From positions 62,001 to 126,000 of the forward strand of contig JACRBT010000002.1 of the NCBI GenBank assembly GCA_016234445.1: 64,000 nucleotides of DNA. Direction: 5' to 3'. The DNA comes from Chloroflexota bacterium. Lineage in GTDB: Bacteria; Chloroflexota; Dehalococcoidia; Tepidiformales; Tepidiformaceae. Position 1 is the first letter of the stretch. Every line of letters begins with the position of its first letter. A program made the position numbers and the translations under genes. Below are positions 47,470 to 56,755 of the stretch, piece by piece. A model generated the notes under the pieces. It did no database searches. It was not told the origin of the DNA and saw only the letters and a program-made list of their open reading frames with translations.

Positions 47470-47563
47470 CCGTACAGGCTTCGGAATCTGCGCCAGTTCT
47501 CCACGTGTACAGCTGGTCCCTTCCCGACTAGGAAGTCGACACTCTCAAGACCGACGCTGTCCG

Positions 47564-48901
47564 TTGTTTGGGCTTGACTCTACCCCCGGCGACCTTCCCG
47601 CCACACAGGACGAAATCCCGGACGTGCCCTCTGCGGCGTACGATGCCCTCGGCATGGCGAGCGAGCGCATTCAACGGATGATCGGTCAGCTGCTCGAAGA
47701 GGCAGAGGCCGCTGCGCTCCTCGGGGACTGGGCGAACGTAGAAGACAGATGTCGCGCTATCCTTAATCTGGACCCGGACGACGAGGATGCGCAGGCGCTG
47801 CTCGCCGCCTCCCTGAGGGGCGCCGCTTCTCTCCCGACCCGCTCGGCACTGCCATCGAGGCGCCGCAACCGCCGGGACGCTGAGCCGCGATCCGGGCCGA
47901 AGGCAGGCTTCCGTGTCACTCGGGCGACCATGCTGCGGGGAGCGGGGGTTGCCATGGGGGCCATCGCCATCGGGGTGCTGGTGACGGTGTTCGTCCTCCG
48001 TCTGACCGAGTCCAGCACGCCAGCGCCAGCGGGGCGCTCGTCCGGGAACGGCGCGGTTTCCGCGGGCCCAGCGGCGGCAGCGACGCTACTGGCAACGCCC
48101 CCACCCACGCCGACCCCCGTGGTCAAGACCATGAAAGCCGTGAGCGCGGGCGCCTATCACACCTGCGGGGTGAAGACGGACGGCACCCTGACTTGCTGGG
48201 GGGACAACCAAGTCGGTCAGGCGACCCCGCCGGGAGGCCAGTTCACCGCCGTGAGCGCCGGCGGGAATCACACCTGCGGGGTGAGGACAGACGGCACGCT
48301 GGCCTGTTGGGGGTGGAACGAGCACGGTCAGGCAACACCGCCCGGAGGCCGGTTCCGCTCCGTGAGCGCCGGCTTCCTTCACACGTGCGGAGTCAAGGCC
48401 GACGAAACCGTGGCCTGTTGGGGGGCCAACAATGCGAGGGAGGCGACGCCGCCGACGGGCCAATTCAGCACGGTGAGCGCCGGTAACCGCTACAGCTGCG
48501 GGGTGAAGGCGGACGGCACCATTGCATGCTGGGGGAACCCCGATTCCGGCCAGGCAACACCGCCGGGGGGGCAGTTCATCTCTGTGAGCGCGGGTTACGG
48601 CCCTACCTGCGGGGTGCTGACGGACGGCACCCTGGCATGCTGGGGGAACAACAACTACGGACAGGCCACACCGCCCGGAGGCCGGTTCCGCTCCGTGAGC
48701 GCGGGCACCTATCACACCTGCGGCCTGACGACGGATGGAATCGTGAGATGCTGGGGAAACCACTACTCGGGCCAGACGACACCGCCCGGACGCTACTTCA
48801 GCTCAGTGGCCGTGGGATCGCTTCACACCTGCGGGGTGAGGACGGACAGCATTGTGGTCTGCTGGGGGCATGACGGCTTCGGCCAGGCGACAGTGCCGTA
48901 G
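47564..48901 (+). CDS. TPR-like N-domain + TM + seven RCC1-like repeats (tandem paralogue)
   Basis: MASERIQRMIGQLLEEAEAAALLGDWANVEDRCRAILNLDPD; seven repeats of the same 37-aa unit; alternative start ATG near 47654. Confidence 0.85.
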   Translation: MFGLDSTPGDLPATQDEIPDVPSAAYDALGMASERIQRMIGQLLEEAEAAALLGDWANVEDRCRAILNLDPDDEDAQALLAASLRGAASLPTRSALPSRRRNRRDAEPRSGPKAGFRVTRATMLRGAGVAMGAIAIGVLVTVFVLRLTESSTPAPAGRSSGNGAVSAGPAAAATLLATPPPTPTPVVKTMKAVSAGAYHTCGVKTDGTLTCWGDNQVGQATPPGGQFTAVSAGGNHTCGVRTDGTLACWGWNEHGQATPPGGRFRSVSAGFLHTCGVKADETVACWGANNAREATPPTGQFSTVSAGNRYSCGVKADGTIACWGNPDSGQATPPGGQFISVSAGYGPTCGVLTDGTLACWGNNNYGQATPPGGRFRSVSAGTYHTCGLTTDGIVRCWGNHYSGQTTPPGRYFSSVAVGSLHTCGVRTDSIVVCWGHDGFGQATVP

Positions 48902-49116
48902 CCGCGCAGGGCTCGACCTTGTGCCCGCTCAGCGTGAACGCGGACGGCAGACAGCATGGTCTGGCTCCGGTGATCATCAAAGGGAGGGAGCGTAGCTGTC
49001 GCTTCCTACAGTCCGGGTTCTGGACACCCTAGATCGACTCGGCCCTGGGTGACGCCACGTGGCGCTCGTGACTAAAGTCGCGGAAACGGCGCGGTGGGGG
49101 GCCGCAGAGTGGGGCC

Positions 49117-49338
49117 ATGGCACAGGTGGAACTGGATAACCGCGGGCTCATGCCGCCGGAGCCGATGGTGCGGATTCTCTCGGCGTTGGCGACGCTTGGG
49201 GACGATGACGATCTCGTCGCCCTGATGGACCGCGAGCCGATGCTGCTCTACCCGGAACTGGAGCGCCGCGGGTTCGTTTGGACGTTCGCCGAGGCCGGCG
49301 ACGGCTATGTCCTGACGATCCGCAAGGCAAGCCCATGA
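49117..49338 (+). CDS. DUF2249 domain protein
   Basis: VELDNRGLMPPEPMVRILSALATLGDDDDLVALMDREPMLLYPELERRGFVWTF. Confidence 0.8.
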   Translation: MAQVELDNRGLMPPEPMVRILSALATLGDDDDLVALMDREPMLLYPELERRGFVWTFAEAGDGYVLTIRKASP

Positions 49339-50651
49339 GCGCGCGGGTCACGCCGGCGGAAAGCCCTCCGCTCTGGCTGGTGGCCCCGTTCTTCCTCGCG
49401 GCGCCGGCTGGGCTCGCGGCGGCGGGGGTGATCATTGCCGGGGCGAACAGCGATTCATTCGCGGGCGTGAACCTGCCCCGCAATTTGGCGATTGTCCACG
49501 CGCTAGTGGTCGGCTGGGTGACGACGACGATGATGGGGGCCACCTACCAACTGATCCCGGCGGTGCTTGGCGGACGGCTGTTCTCGGCGTGGCTGGTCCG
49601 GCTGCAGTTCGCGCTCCATGTCTGCGCCGTGCCGGTCTTCGTCTGGGCGTTCTACCACTGGGACCTCCCCCTGCTCGAAATCGGCGGGATGATGGTCTGC
49701 GGGTCGCTGGTCCTCTACCTGGCCAACGCGGTGCTTGGGTTGGCGCGAGGGAGCAGGCCCGGCGTGACGCGGTGGTATGTGATGGCGGCGCTTTCGTTCC
49801 TGTTGGCGACGGGCGGGTTCGGCTTGCTCTGGGTGATGGCGATGCGGCACGCGCTCTTCCCAATCACGTTCGACCGGATCGCCGCGCACGCCCACCTCGG
49901 GCTCCTCGGGTGGCTCGGCCTGACGGTGATGGGCGTCTCCTATCAACTGGTGCCGATGTTCAACGTCGTCCGGGGGACCGAACCGCGATTCAGCCGGGTC
50001 GCGCTGGTGGTGACGGTCGCGGCGCTTATCGCGTTCGCTGGGGTGATGCTGCTGGCGCCGCCGAGGCCGGTGCGGGTGGTCTTCGCCATCGGCCTCGCGG
50101 CCGGCCCCATCCTCTGGGGACTCGACCTCCTGCGGCTGATGCACCATCGTTCGCGGCGGAACCTCGACGTCCAGGGCCGGGCGACGTACCTCTCGCTGAC
50201 GATGCTGGCCGTCACTATCGCGCTCGGGTTCACCGTGCTGGCGATGCAGGTGGTGTCGCCGGAGCGCAATAACACCCACGTCGTCGTTGCCTACGCGATG
50301 GCCGGCGTGCTCGGCTGGATGGGGACGATGCTCATCGGGAACACCTACAAAATCCTGCCGTTCCTGCTCTGGTATCACCGTTACCGGCCGCTTGTGGGGC
50401 GGGCGCCCGTGCCGGTGACGGCCGACATCTACAACGACCGCGCGGCGACGGCGGTGCTCGCCTCGCATGCGGCGGGGGTGGCGGTGCTCGTATTGGCGGC
50501 GCTCCTGGAGAACACCTGGCTGCTCCGGGCGAGCGGGGGGATCTTCGCGGCAGTGGCCGTGGCCCACCTGGGGACGATGCTCCACATGTTCCTGCCGAAG
50601 ACTTCGAGCAGGCCGATGGCGCCGGCCACGCGGCCGCTGGTGGCGCGATGA
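49335..50651 (+). CDS. Polytopic membrane protein, NnrS/heme-copper-oxidase-subunit-I-like
   Basis: Repeated motif HALVVGWVTTTMMGATYQLIP, HAHLGLLGWLGLTVMGVSYQLVP, THVVVAYAMAGVLGWMGTMLIGNTYKILP. Confidence 0.75.
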   Translation: MSARVTPAESPPLWLVAPFFLAAPAGLAAAGVIIAGANSDSFAGVNLPRNLAIVHALVVGWVTTTMMGATYQLIPAVLGGRLFSAWLVRLQFALHVCAVPVFVWAFYHWDLPLLEIGGMMVCGSLVLYLANAVLGLARGSRPGVTRWYVMAALSFLLATGGFGLLWVMAMRHALFPITFDRIAAHAHLGLLGWLGLTVMGVSYQLVPMFNVVRGTEPRFSRVALVVTVAALIAFAGVMLLAPPRPVRVVFAIGLAAGPILWGLDLLRLMHHRSRRNLDVQGRATYLSLTMLAVTIALGFTVLAMQVVSPERNNTHVVVAYAMAGVLGWMGTMLIGNTYKILPFLLWYHRYRPLVGRAPVPVTADIYNDRAATAVLASHAAGVAVLVLAALLENTWLLRASGGIFAAVAVAHLGTMLHMFLPKTSSRPMAPATRPLVAR

Positions 50652-50980
50652 AGCCTTCGGTGGTGGCCGGGATCCTTCGCCACGTCTACGACCCGGAACT
50701 GGGGATCGACCTCGTGGCCCTGGGGCTCGTGTACGGGATCGACGCGGACGACGAACACGTGGCGGTGCGGATCGCGATGACATCCGCCGGCTGCCCGATG
50801 AGCGACGCCCTCCTGGGTTCGGCCGAAGCGGCGCTGTCTTACGCCTTCCCGGGGGCAGCGGTCGAAGTGATGGAGGCGACGGACCCGCCGTGGGACCCGG
50901 CGATGCTGGACGAACTGGCCCGGGAGCGGATGGGGATGCCGCCTAGAACAGCTTCTGGAGCGCGCCGAGGTCCCGGATGA
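50648..50980 (+). CDS. MIP18/DUF59 family metal-sulfur cluster assembly factor
   Basis: ILRHVYDPELGIDLVALGLVYGI...AMTSAGCPMSD. Confidence 0.9.
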   Translation: MKPSVVAGILRHVYDPELGIDLVALGLVYGIDADDEHVAVRIAMTSAGCPMSDALLGSAEAALSYAFPGAAVEVMEATDPPWDPAMLDELARERMGMPPRTASGARRGPG

Positions 50981-51629
50981 GGATCTCCTTGCGGCCCACT
51001 TCGACGATCCCATCCTCTTCCATCACCCGGAGCGAGCGGCTGACGACTTCGCGCACCGACCCGACGAGGGAGGCCAGGTCCTGCTGGGTGATCTCACGGG
51101 GGACGACGATGCCGTCGGGTGTCTGGCGGCCTTCTTCGCGGGCGAGTTGGTAGAGGTAGCGGGCGATGCGCCCGGGCACCGTCTGGAGGCTGATCTGCTC
51201 GACAAGGCCGGTGAAGGCGCGAATCCGGGCGGCGAAGTGGCGGAGCAGCTCGGCGGCAACCTGGGGGTAGCGCTCGATGAGGACGAGCATGGCCCGGGCC
51301 GGGATGAGGATCGCCTCGCTGGCTTCGAGCGCTTCGACGGTCGCGGGGTTCGGCCCGTGGTCGAACACGGGGACTTCGCTGAAGGTGTCGCCGGGGGCGA
51401 CAAGCCGGAAGGTCTGCTCGCGGCCGTCGGAGCCTGTCCGGAAGATGCGGGCTTTGCCAGAGCGCAGCAACCAGAAACCGTGGCAGGGTTCGCCTTCGCG
51501 GACGATGACTTCGCGGGTGTGGAACGATCTCGCGACCATGACGGCGGCCACCGCTTCCATCTCCGGTTCGGTCAGGGATTTGAAATAGGGGACCAGCCGG
51601 ACGTCGTCGGCGGTGGGAGGCGCAACCAT
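50943..51629 (-). CDS. Crp/Fnr family transcriptional regulator
   Basis: Cyclic-nucleotide-type fold VIVREGEPCHGFWLLRSGKARIF and HTH TQQDLASLVGSVREVVSRSLRVMEEDGIVE. Confidence 0.93.
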   Translation of the reverse strand: MVAPPTADDVRLVPYFKSLTEPEMEAVAAVMVARSFHTREVIVREGEPCHGFWLLRSGKARIFRTGSDGREQTFRLVAPGDTFSEVPVFDHGPNPATVEALEASEAILIPARAMLVLIERYPQVAAELLRHFAARIRAFTGLVEQISLQTVPGRIARYLYQLAREEGRQTPDGIVVPREITQQDLASLVGSVREVVSRSLRVMEEDGIVEVGRKEILIRDLGALQKLF

Positions 51630-51792
51630 TCGGGACAGTATGCTCCACGCCTCTCGCAACGGCGACGACGGCCGCCAGGGGAGCTACGGGGCGGCCAGCG
51701 CCGGTGCGGTTCGGTGCTTGCGGCTGTCCCGGAGTGGGAGCAAACTTCTAGAAACTGAGCGGTGAGACGAACGAATTGGAGAAAAGATAGTT

Positions 51793-52797
51793 GTGAGAAG
51801 TTTCAAGCGATACCTGCTGGCGTTGACGGCCGTCGCCGTGCTCGGCGCTGTGTTCTCTGCCGCGTGCGGCGGCGATGACGACGACGGAGGGAGCGCGACC
51901 ACTGCCGCCAGCCCAACATCGGCGGCATCCCCGGCGGCGTCGGCCACGGCGGCGGCCTACCCGGTGAAGGTCACCGACCTGTTCGGCCGGAGCGTCGAGA
52001 TCAAGGCGCGGCCGGCGGCGGTCGTCGCCCTCAGCCCGAGCGCGGTTGAGTTCGTCTACGCGGCAGGCGGGACCGTTATTGGCCGCCCCACTTCCGCGAA
52101 CTTCCCCGCCGAGGCCAAGAGCGCGAAGGAAGTCGGCACCTCGTACCAGCCGAACTTCGAGACGATCCTTTCCCTCAAGCCGGACCTCCTTGTCGCCGAC
52201 TCGGTCATTCACGCGGACCCGCAGGTGCGGAAGTCGATCGAGTCGCTCGGGATCGCGGTGGTGTTCGTCGGGGCCGACAGCTACAGCCAGGTGACGGCGG
52301 GGCTCAAGCTCATGGGCCAGGTCTTCGACTCGACGAAGACCACGGACGCGGTCGTCGCGAAGATCACGAAGGCGCGGGATGACGCGAAGGCACGGATCGC
52401 GAAGGCGCCCCGCTCGGCGGTCGTGCTCATCGGTGACAAGGACCAGACCCTGTACGCGGCAAAGCCTTCCGGGTACGTCGGCAGCATCCTCGCCGAACTC
52501 GGCGTCACGAACCCTGCGTCGGCGCTCCCGGACAGCGGACCCTTCCCCGGCTACGCCACCATCGCGCCGGAGAAGCTGATCCAGTTCAACCCCGACTACA
52601 TCCTCACGATCACTCCCGCGCCGGCGCCCGCGCCGAGGCTGAGCGCGCTGGTCCCGCAGGTTCCCCCGTTCAAGGGACTGAAAGCGGTGACATCCAGCCA
52701 TGTGGTCGAAATCGACGTCGAGATCTTCCTCCAGGCGCCGGGGCCGCGGCTCGAAAAGGCCCTGACCGCAATCGCCGACGCGGTCGGGGCGCCCTGA
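51793..52797 (+). CDS. ABC transporter substrate-binding lipoprotein (FecB/BtuF-like; iron/heme/cobamide)
   Basis: Lipobox FSAACGG; VTDLFGRSVEIKARPAAVVALSPSAVEFVYAAG; PDLLVADS. Confidence 0.9.
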   Translation: MRSFKRYLLALTAVAVLGAVFSAACGGDDDDGGSATTAASPTSAASPAASATAAAYPVKVTDLFGRSVEIKARPAAVVALSPSAVEFVYAAGGTVIGRPTSANFPAEAKSAKEVGTSYQPNFETILSLKPDLLVADSVIHADPQVRKSIESLGIAVVFVGADSYSQVTAGLKLMGQVFDSTKTTDAVVAKITKARDDAKARIAKAPRSAVVLIGDKDQTLYAAKPSGYVGSILAELGVTNPASALPDSGPFPGYATIAPEKLIQFNPDYILTITPAPAPAPRLSALVPQVPPFKGLKAVTSSHVVEIDVEIFLQAPGPRLEKALTAIADAVGAP

Positions 52798-52801
52798 GCG
52801 A

Positions 52802-53779
52802 ATGCCGCAGCGCCCGCTCGCCGTTGCTTCAGCCGCCACCGGGACGTTGTTCCTGGTGGCGGTCGCGAGCCTGGCGCTGGGCGCTATCAACCTCTCCCTC
52901 GGGGATGTCTGGCAGGGGCTGACCTCCGATTCGACGGCCTTTTCGCACACGGTCGTGTGGGAGATACGCCTCCCGCGGCTGCTCGACGCGATGGTCGCGG
53001 GCGCGGCCCTCGCCGTCGCGGGGGCGCTCATCCAGGATGCCACCCGGAACCCCCTCGCTGACCCGACGCTCCTTGGAGTCACGCCGGCGGCAGGGCTCGT
53101 GGGGGCGGCGGTGGCGGTCTGGTACCCGGACTCGCCGCAGTGGGCACTGGCGCTGGCGAGCGTCGCCGGGGGGCTCGCGGGCGCCGGGATCATGCTCGCG
53201 GCGGCCTCGCGCGGGGACGACTCGCCGGTCCAGCTGGTGCTCGTCGGCGTCGGGCTCTCGGCGTTCCTCAGCGCAATCATCGTGGCCCTGCTTTCGAGTT
53301 CGCGGACGTTCCTCCAGACCAGCCTCGGCTTCCTCGCCGGGGGCCTCTACGGCGCGGAGTGGAAGGAACTGAGCACCGCGGCGCCGTATGCGATCGTGGC
53401 TCTCGGCGGGGCCTTCGTCCTCGCCGGGCGGCTGAACGTCCTCGTCCTTGGGGATGACGTCGCCCGCGGCCTTGGCGTGAATCCCGGCCGGACCCGGGCC
53501 GCGGCGCTGGGGCTCTGCGGGCTCCTCACCGGGGCCGCGGTGGCGATCGCGGGGCTGGTGAGTTTCGTCGGGCTGGTCTGCCCGCACATCGCCCGGTTCC
53601 TCGGCGGCAACGACAACCGCCTGGTGATCCCGCTGACGGGCCTGCTCGGCGCTGTCCTCGTCGCCTCGGCGGACCTCGTCGCCCGCCTCGTGATCCGGCC
53701 ATCCGAGATCCCGATGGGCATCTGCACGGCGATCATCGGGGCGCCCTTCCTCGTGTACCTTGTGAGGCGCCGCGCATGA
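52802..53779 (+). CDS. FecCD-family ABC transporter permease
   Basis: EIRLPRLLDAMVAGAALAVAGALIQDATRNPLADPTLLGVTPAAGL; GLVSFVGLVCPHIARFL. Confidence 0.95.
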   Translation: MPQRPLAVASAATGTLFLVAVASLALGAINLSLGDVWQGLTSDSTAFSHTVVWEIRLPRLLDAMVAGAALAVAGALIQDATRNPLADPTLLGVTPAAGLVGAAVAVWYPDSPQWALALASVAGGLAGAGIMLAAASRGDDSPVQLVLVGVGLSAFLSAIIVALLSSSRTFLQTSLGFLAGGLYGAEWKELSTAAPYAIVALGGAFVLAGRLNVLVLGDDVARGLGVNPGRTRAAALGLCGLLTGAAVAIAGLVSFVGLVCPHIARFLGGNDNRLVIPLTGLLGAVLVASADLVARLVIRPSEIPMGICTAIIGAPFLVYLVRRRA

Positions 53780-54615
53780 AACTGGTCGCCGAATCGCTCT
53801 CGCTCTCCTACCACGGCCGCCCTGTCGTCGAGGGTGCGTCTTTCGCGCTCGCGGCGGGGGAACTGGTGGCGATTGTGGGGGCCAACGGAAGCGGCAAGTC
53901 GACGCTCCTCAGCGGGCTTGCGGCCTTGAAGACGCCCGACCACGGCCGCGTCCTCCTCGATGGCCGCGATGTGCGGTGCATGGACCGGCGCGACCTCGCC
54001 CGCCACCTGGCTGTCCTCCACCAGTTCGCGACCGGGGGGCTCGACCTGACCGTGCGCGACCTCGCTTCGCGTGGCCGGTACCCACACAGGGGGCCGTTCC
54101 ACCGCGAGACAGCGGAAGATCGCCTCGCGGTGGAACGGGCGCTGACGCTGGCGAACGCATCGGTGCTGGCGGACCGGAAGCTGGGAAGCCTGTCGGGCGG
54201 TGAGCGCCAGCGAGCCTGGATAGCGCTGGCGCTGGCGCAGGAGCCCGAAGTGCTGGTCCTCGACGAGCCGGCGGCATGGCTGGATTTGAAGCACGAGTCC
54301 GAGCTGATGCACCTGCTCCGCCAGCTCTGCAACCGGGGGGTGCTGGTGGTGGCGGTGATGCACGAACTGCTGCTCGCGACCCGGTTCGCGGACCGCGTCA
54401 TCGCCCTGGCCGGCGGGCGAATCGTCTTCGACGGGCGGCCGGCGGAGTTCCTTGACCCGGCATTCCTCGAACGTGTCTTCGGGGTGCCGATGACCATCGT
54501 CCGCGGGCCTGACGGCCTGCCCATGCCCGTGATGGCGACCGGACCGGCGTGCGAAGCCCCGGCGCTCGACGGGGAGGCGGCGGGGCCGCTCGGAGTCGCA
54601 GCCTCCGGCCTGTGA
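53776..54615 (+). CDS. ABC transporter ATP-binding protein (FecE/BtuD-like)
   Basis: IVGANGSGKSTLLSGLAALK, LSGGERQRAWIALALAQEPEVLVLDEPAAWLD. Confidence 0.95.
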   Translation: MKLVAESLSLSYHGRPVVEGASFALAAGELVAIVGANGSGKSTLLSGLAALKTPDHGRVLLDGRDVRCMDRRDLARHLAVLHQFATGGLDLTVRDLASRGRYPHRGPFHRETAEDRLAVERALTLANASVLADRKLGSLSGGERQRAWIALALAQEPEVLVLDEPAAWLDLKHESELMHLLRQLCNRGVLVVAVMHELLLATRFADRVIALAGGRIVFDGRPAEFLDPAFLERVFGVPMTIVRGPDGLPMPVMATGPACEAPALDGEAAGPLGVAASGL

Positions 54616-54660
54616 CCTTCGTCCTGTTGACTGACCACCCCCGGCTGCCATGCTGGTGGC

Positions 54661-55974
54661 ATGGAGCGACCGGCCGGCGACGTCCCCCTCGAGATCGTGC
54701 AGGTCAGGATGCGGCAGCCGTCGCCGCCTCCGATCGGGATGCGCTGGCTGTTCGCGGCGGCGATGGCCGTGTCATTGCTCGTCGCCGCCTTCGGGGGACT
54801 GCTGCTCGGCGTCCTGGCGGCGTTCGAAATGGGGCCAGCAGCGGACAACTGGTCGCGGGTCGTGCAGGCGCACGGGCACCTGCAGCTCTTCGGCTGGGTC
54901 GCGGTCTTCGTTGGGGCGCTGGCGATGGAGTTCATCTTCCGGCTGAACCAGCGGACGGCGTTGCCGGCGTCGGTTCGCCTTGCGGCCGTAACGGGGCTCG
55001 CGGCCGGCGGGATCGCGGGCGCCCTCGGCCAACTCGCGGGCTGGGAGTGGCTGTGGGTGGCCGGGACGATCGTTGGGCTGGGCGGCGCGCTCGTGCTGGC
55101 GGGGGCCATCTTCTCTGTGAGGCCGGCGCGGCCATGGAACGACGACCCACACTGGCTCTTCTTCCGCGCGGCGATGTCCTGGCTGGTTGTGGCCGCGATC
55201 GTGAGTGTGGCGGCGGCGCTTCGGGCGACGGACGGGGTGGCGAGGCTCGACGACGCCCAGGCCGCGAACGAGTTGATGGTCCGCGGCTTCGTGACGCTGA
55301 TGATCGTCGGGGTGGGACTGCGCGCCTTCCCGGGCCACCTCGGGACGGGCCCGGCGAACACGAAGGCGACGCTCGTGTCGTTCGCGCTGATGAACGGCGG
55401 ACTGGTGGCGTGGTCCCTGGGGAGCGGCGCCGTCGAGATGCCGGAGGCGTGGGGTCTGCGGCTGGCGGGCGACCTCGCGCACGCGGCCGGGTTCGTCACC
55501 GTCGCCGTGGCGCTGGGGATCCCCCGGGTATTCGGGCGGATCTTGCGGGGGGAACTGTTCGTGACGCTCGTCGGGCTGTCGTGGGTTGGCGCCGGAGCGT
55601 ACGTGGTCCTGCTGGTGGGTCAGGCCATTTCATCGCCGGCGACGGACCCGGGCCTCTACGCCGCGGGCGCCACGCGGCATGCGTTCTTGGCCGGGTTCAT
55701 GGCGCCGCTGATGCTGGCGATGGCCCACATCGTCCTGGCGCGGTTCGGGACCGGCCGGGTGGCACTGGGTAAGGTGCTGACGGCCGCGTTCGGGCTGGTG
55801 ATGATCGCCTGGCCGCTGCGCGTGGGGGCGGCGCTGGCCAACGACGCGCCCGGCACCGCCGCGAAGGCCGTCCTCGGCGGCGCCGGAGTGGCGACGATGG
55901 CGGCGTTCGGGCTGGCGGCGGTGGTCTGCGCCGTTAACGCGCGGGCCATTTTCGAGGCCCAGCGCCGAGCATGA
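54661..55974 (+). CDS. NnrS family membrane protein
   Basis: VVQAHGHLQLFGWVAVFVGALAMEFIFRL plus multi-TM layout. Confidence 0.85.
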   Translation: MERPAGDVPLEIVQVRMRQPSPPPIGMRWLFAAAMAVSLLVAAFGGLLLGVLAAFEMGPAADNWSRVVQAHGHLQLFGWVAVFVGALAMEFIFRLNQRTALPASVRLAAVTGLAAGGIAGALGQLAGWEWLWVAGTIVGLGGALVLAGAIFSVRPARPWNDDPHWLFFRAAMSWLVVAAIVSVAAALRATDGVARLDDAQAANELMVRGFVTLMIVGVGLRAFPGHLGTGPANTKATLVSFALMNGGLVAWSLGSGAVEMPEAWGLRLAGDLAHAAGFVTVAVALGIPRVFGRILRGELFVTLVGLSWVGAGAYVVLLVGQAISSPATDPGLYAAGATRHAFLAGFMAPLMLAMAHIVLARFGTGRVALGKVLTAAFGLVMIAWPLRVGAALANDAPGTAAKAVLGGAGVATMAAFGLAAVVCAVNARAIFEAQRRA

Positions 55975-55983
55975 TCCCGGGCG

Positions 55984-56724
55984 CTAGGACCGCAGGGTGA
56001 GGCCGCCGTCGATGACGAGCCCGGTCCCGGTGACGTAGGCGGAGTCGTCGGAGGCGAGGAAGAGGGCGCCGCGGGCGATGTCGATCGGCTGGCCCAGGCG
56101 GCGAATCGCGGTCTTCTTCTCCCAGACCTGGCGGATGTGGTCCTGGTCGAAGTTCTGGCGGGTCATGCCGGTGTAGATCGGTCCGGGTTCGATGTAGTTC
56201 GCGGTGATGCCGAACTTGCCCAGTTCGAGCGCGAGGGTGCGCGTCAGGCCGGCGACGCCCGCCTTGGCGGCGCAGTAGGCGGCGAGGCCGTAGTCGGTAT
56301 GGCGCGCCATGACGGAGGCGACGTTGATGATCCGGCCGCCACCACGGGCGCGGAGTTCGGGGATGGCCTGCTGGCAGAGGAGGAACTGGGCGCGGATGTT
56401 GACCGAGAAGACACGGTCCCATTCGTGGACGGGCATCACCTCGACCAGGTAGTTCGAGCCGACGCCCGCGTTGTTCATGAGGATGTCCAGCCCACCGAAG
56501 CGGACGACGGCCGTACGGACGATGTCCTCGGGGGAACCCTCGGCGGCAACGTCGGCCGCGAACGGGACGATCCGCTCGACGCCCGCGTGGACCTCGTCGA
56601 TCGCGGAGCCGGGGAGGTCCACGGCGAGGACCCGGGCGCCTTCCTCCGCGAAGAGCCGGGCCGTCGCCTGGCCGATGCCGGACGCCGCGCCGGTGACGAT
56701 TGCCGCCTTGCCTTCAAGTCTCAC
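55984..56724 (-). CDS. SDR family oxidoreductase
   Basis: GKAAIVTGAASGIGQATARLFAEEGARVLAVD; NNAGVGSN; YCAAKAGVAGLTRTLALEL. Confidence 0.95.
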   Translation of the reverse strand: MRLEGKAAIVTGAASGIGQATARLFAEEGARVLAVDLPGSAIDEVHAGVERIVPFAADVAAEGSPEDIVRTAVVRFGGLDILMNNAGVGSNYLVEVMPVHEWDRVFSVNIRAQFLLCQQAIPELRARGGGRIINVASVMARHTDYGLAAYCAAKAGVAGLTRTLALELGKFGITANYIEPGPIYTGMTRQNFDQDHIRQVWEKKTAIRRLGQPIDIARGALFLASDDSAYVTGTGLVIDGGLTLRS

Positions 56725-56755
56725 AGTAGGCCTCCGAGAATGGTGTGCCCCGAGT

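Noticed and set aside
46690-48901. Regular ~111-bp periodic repeats, considered as CRISPR or minisatellite
   Set aside because: They are in-frame degenerate coding repeats (RCC1-like), without conserved short repeats and unique spacers. No CRISPR array was seen in the window.
51747-51754. TTCTAGAA palindrome upstream of the substrate-binding lipoprotein as an Fnr/Fur site
   Set aside because: Only 8 bp and does not match Fnr (TTGAT-N4-ATCAA) or Fur consensus.
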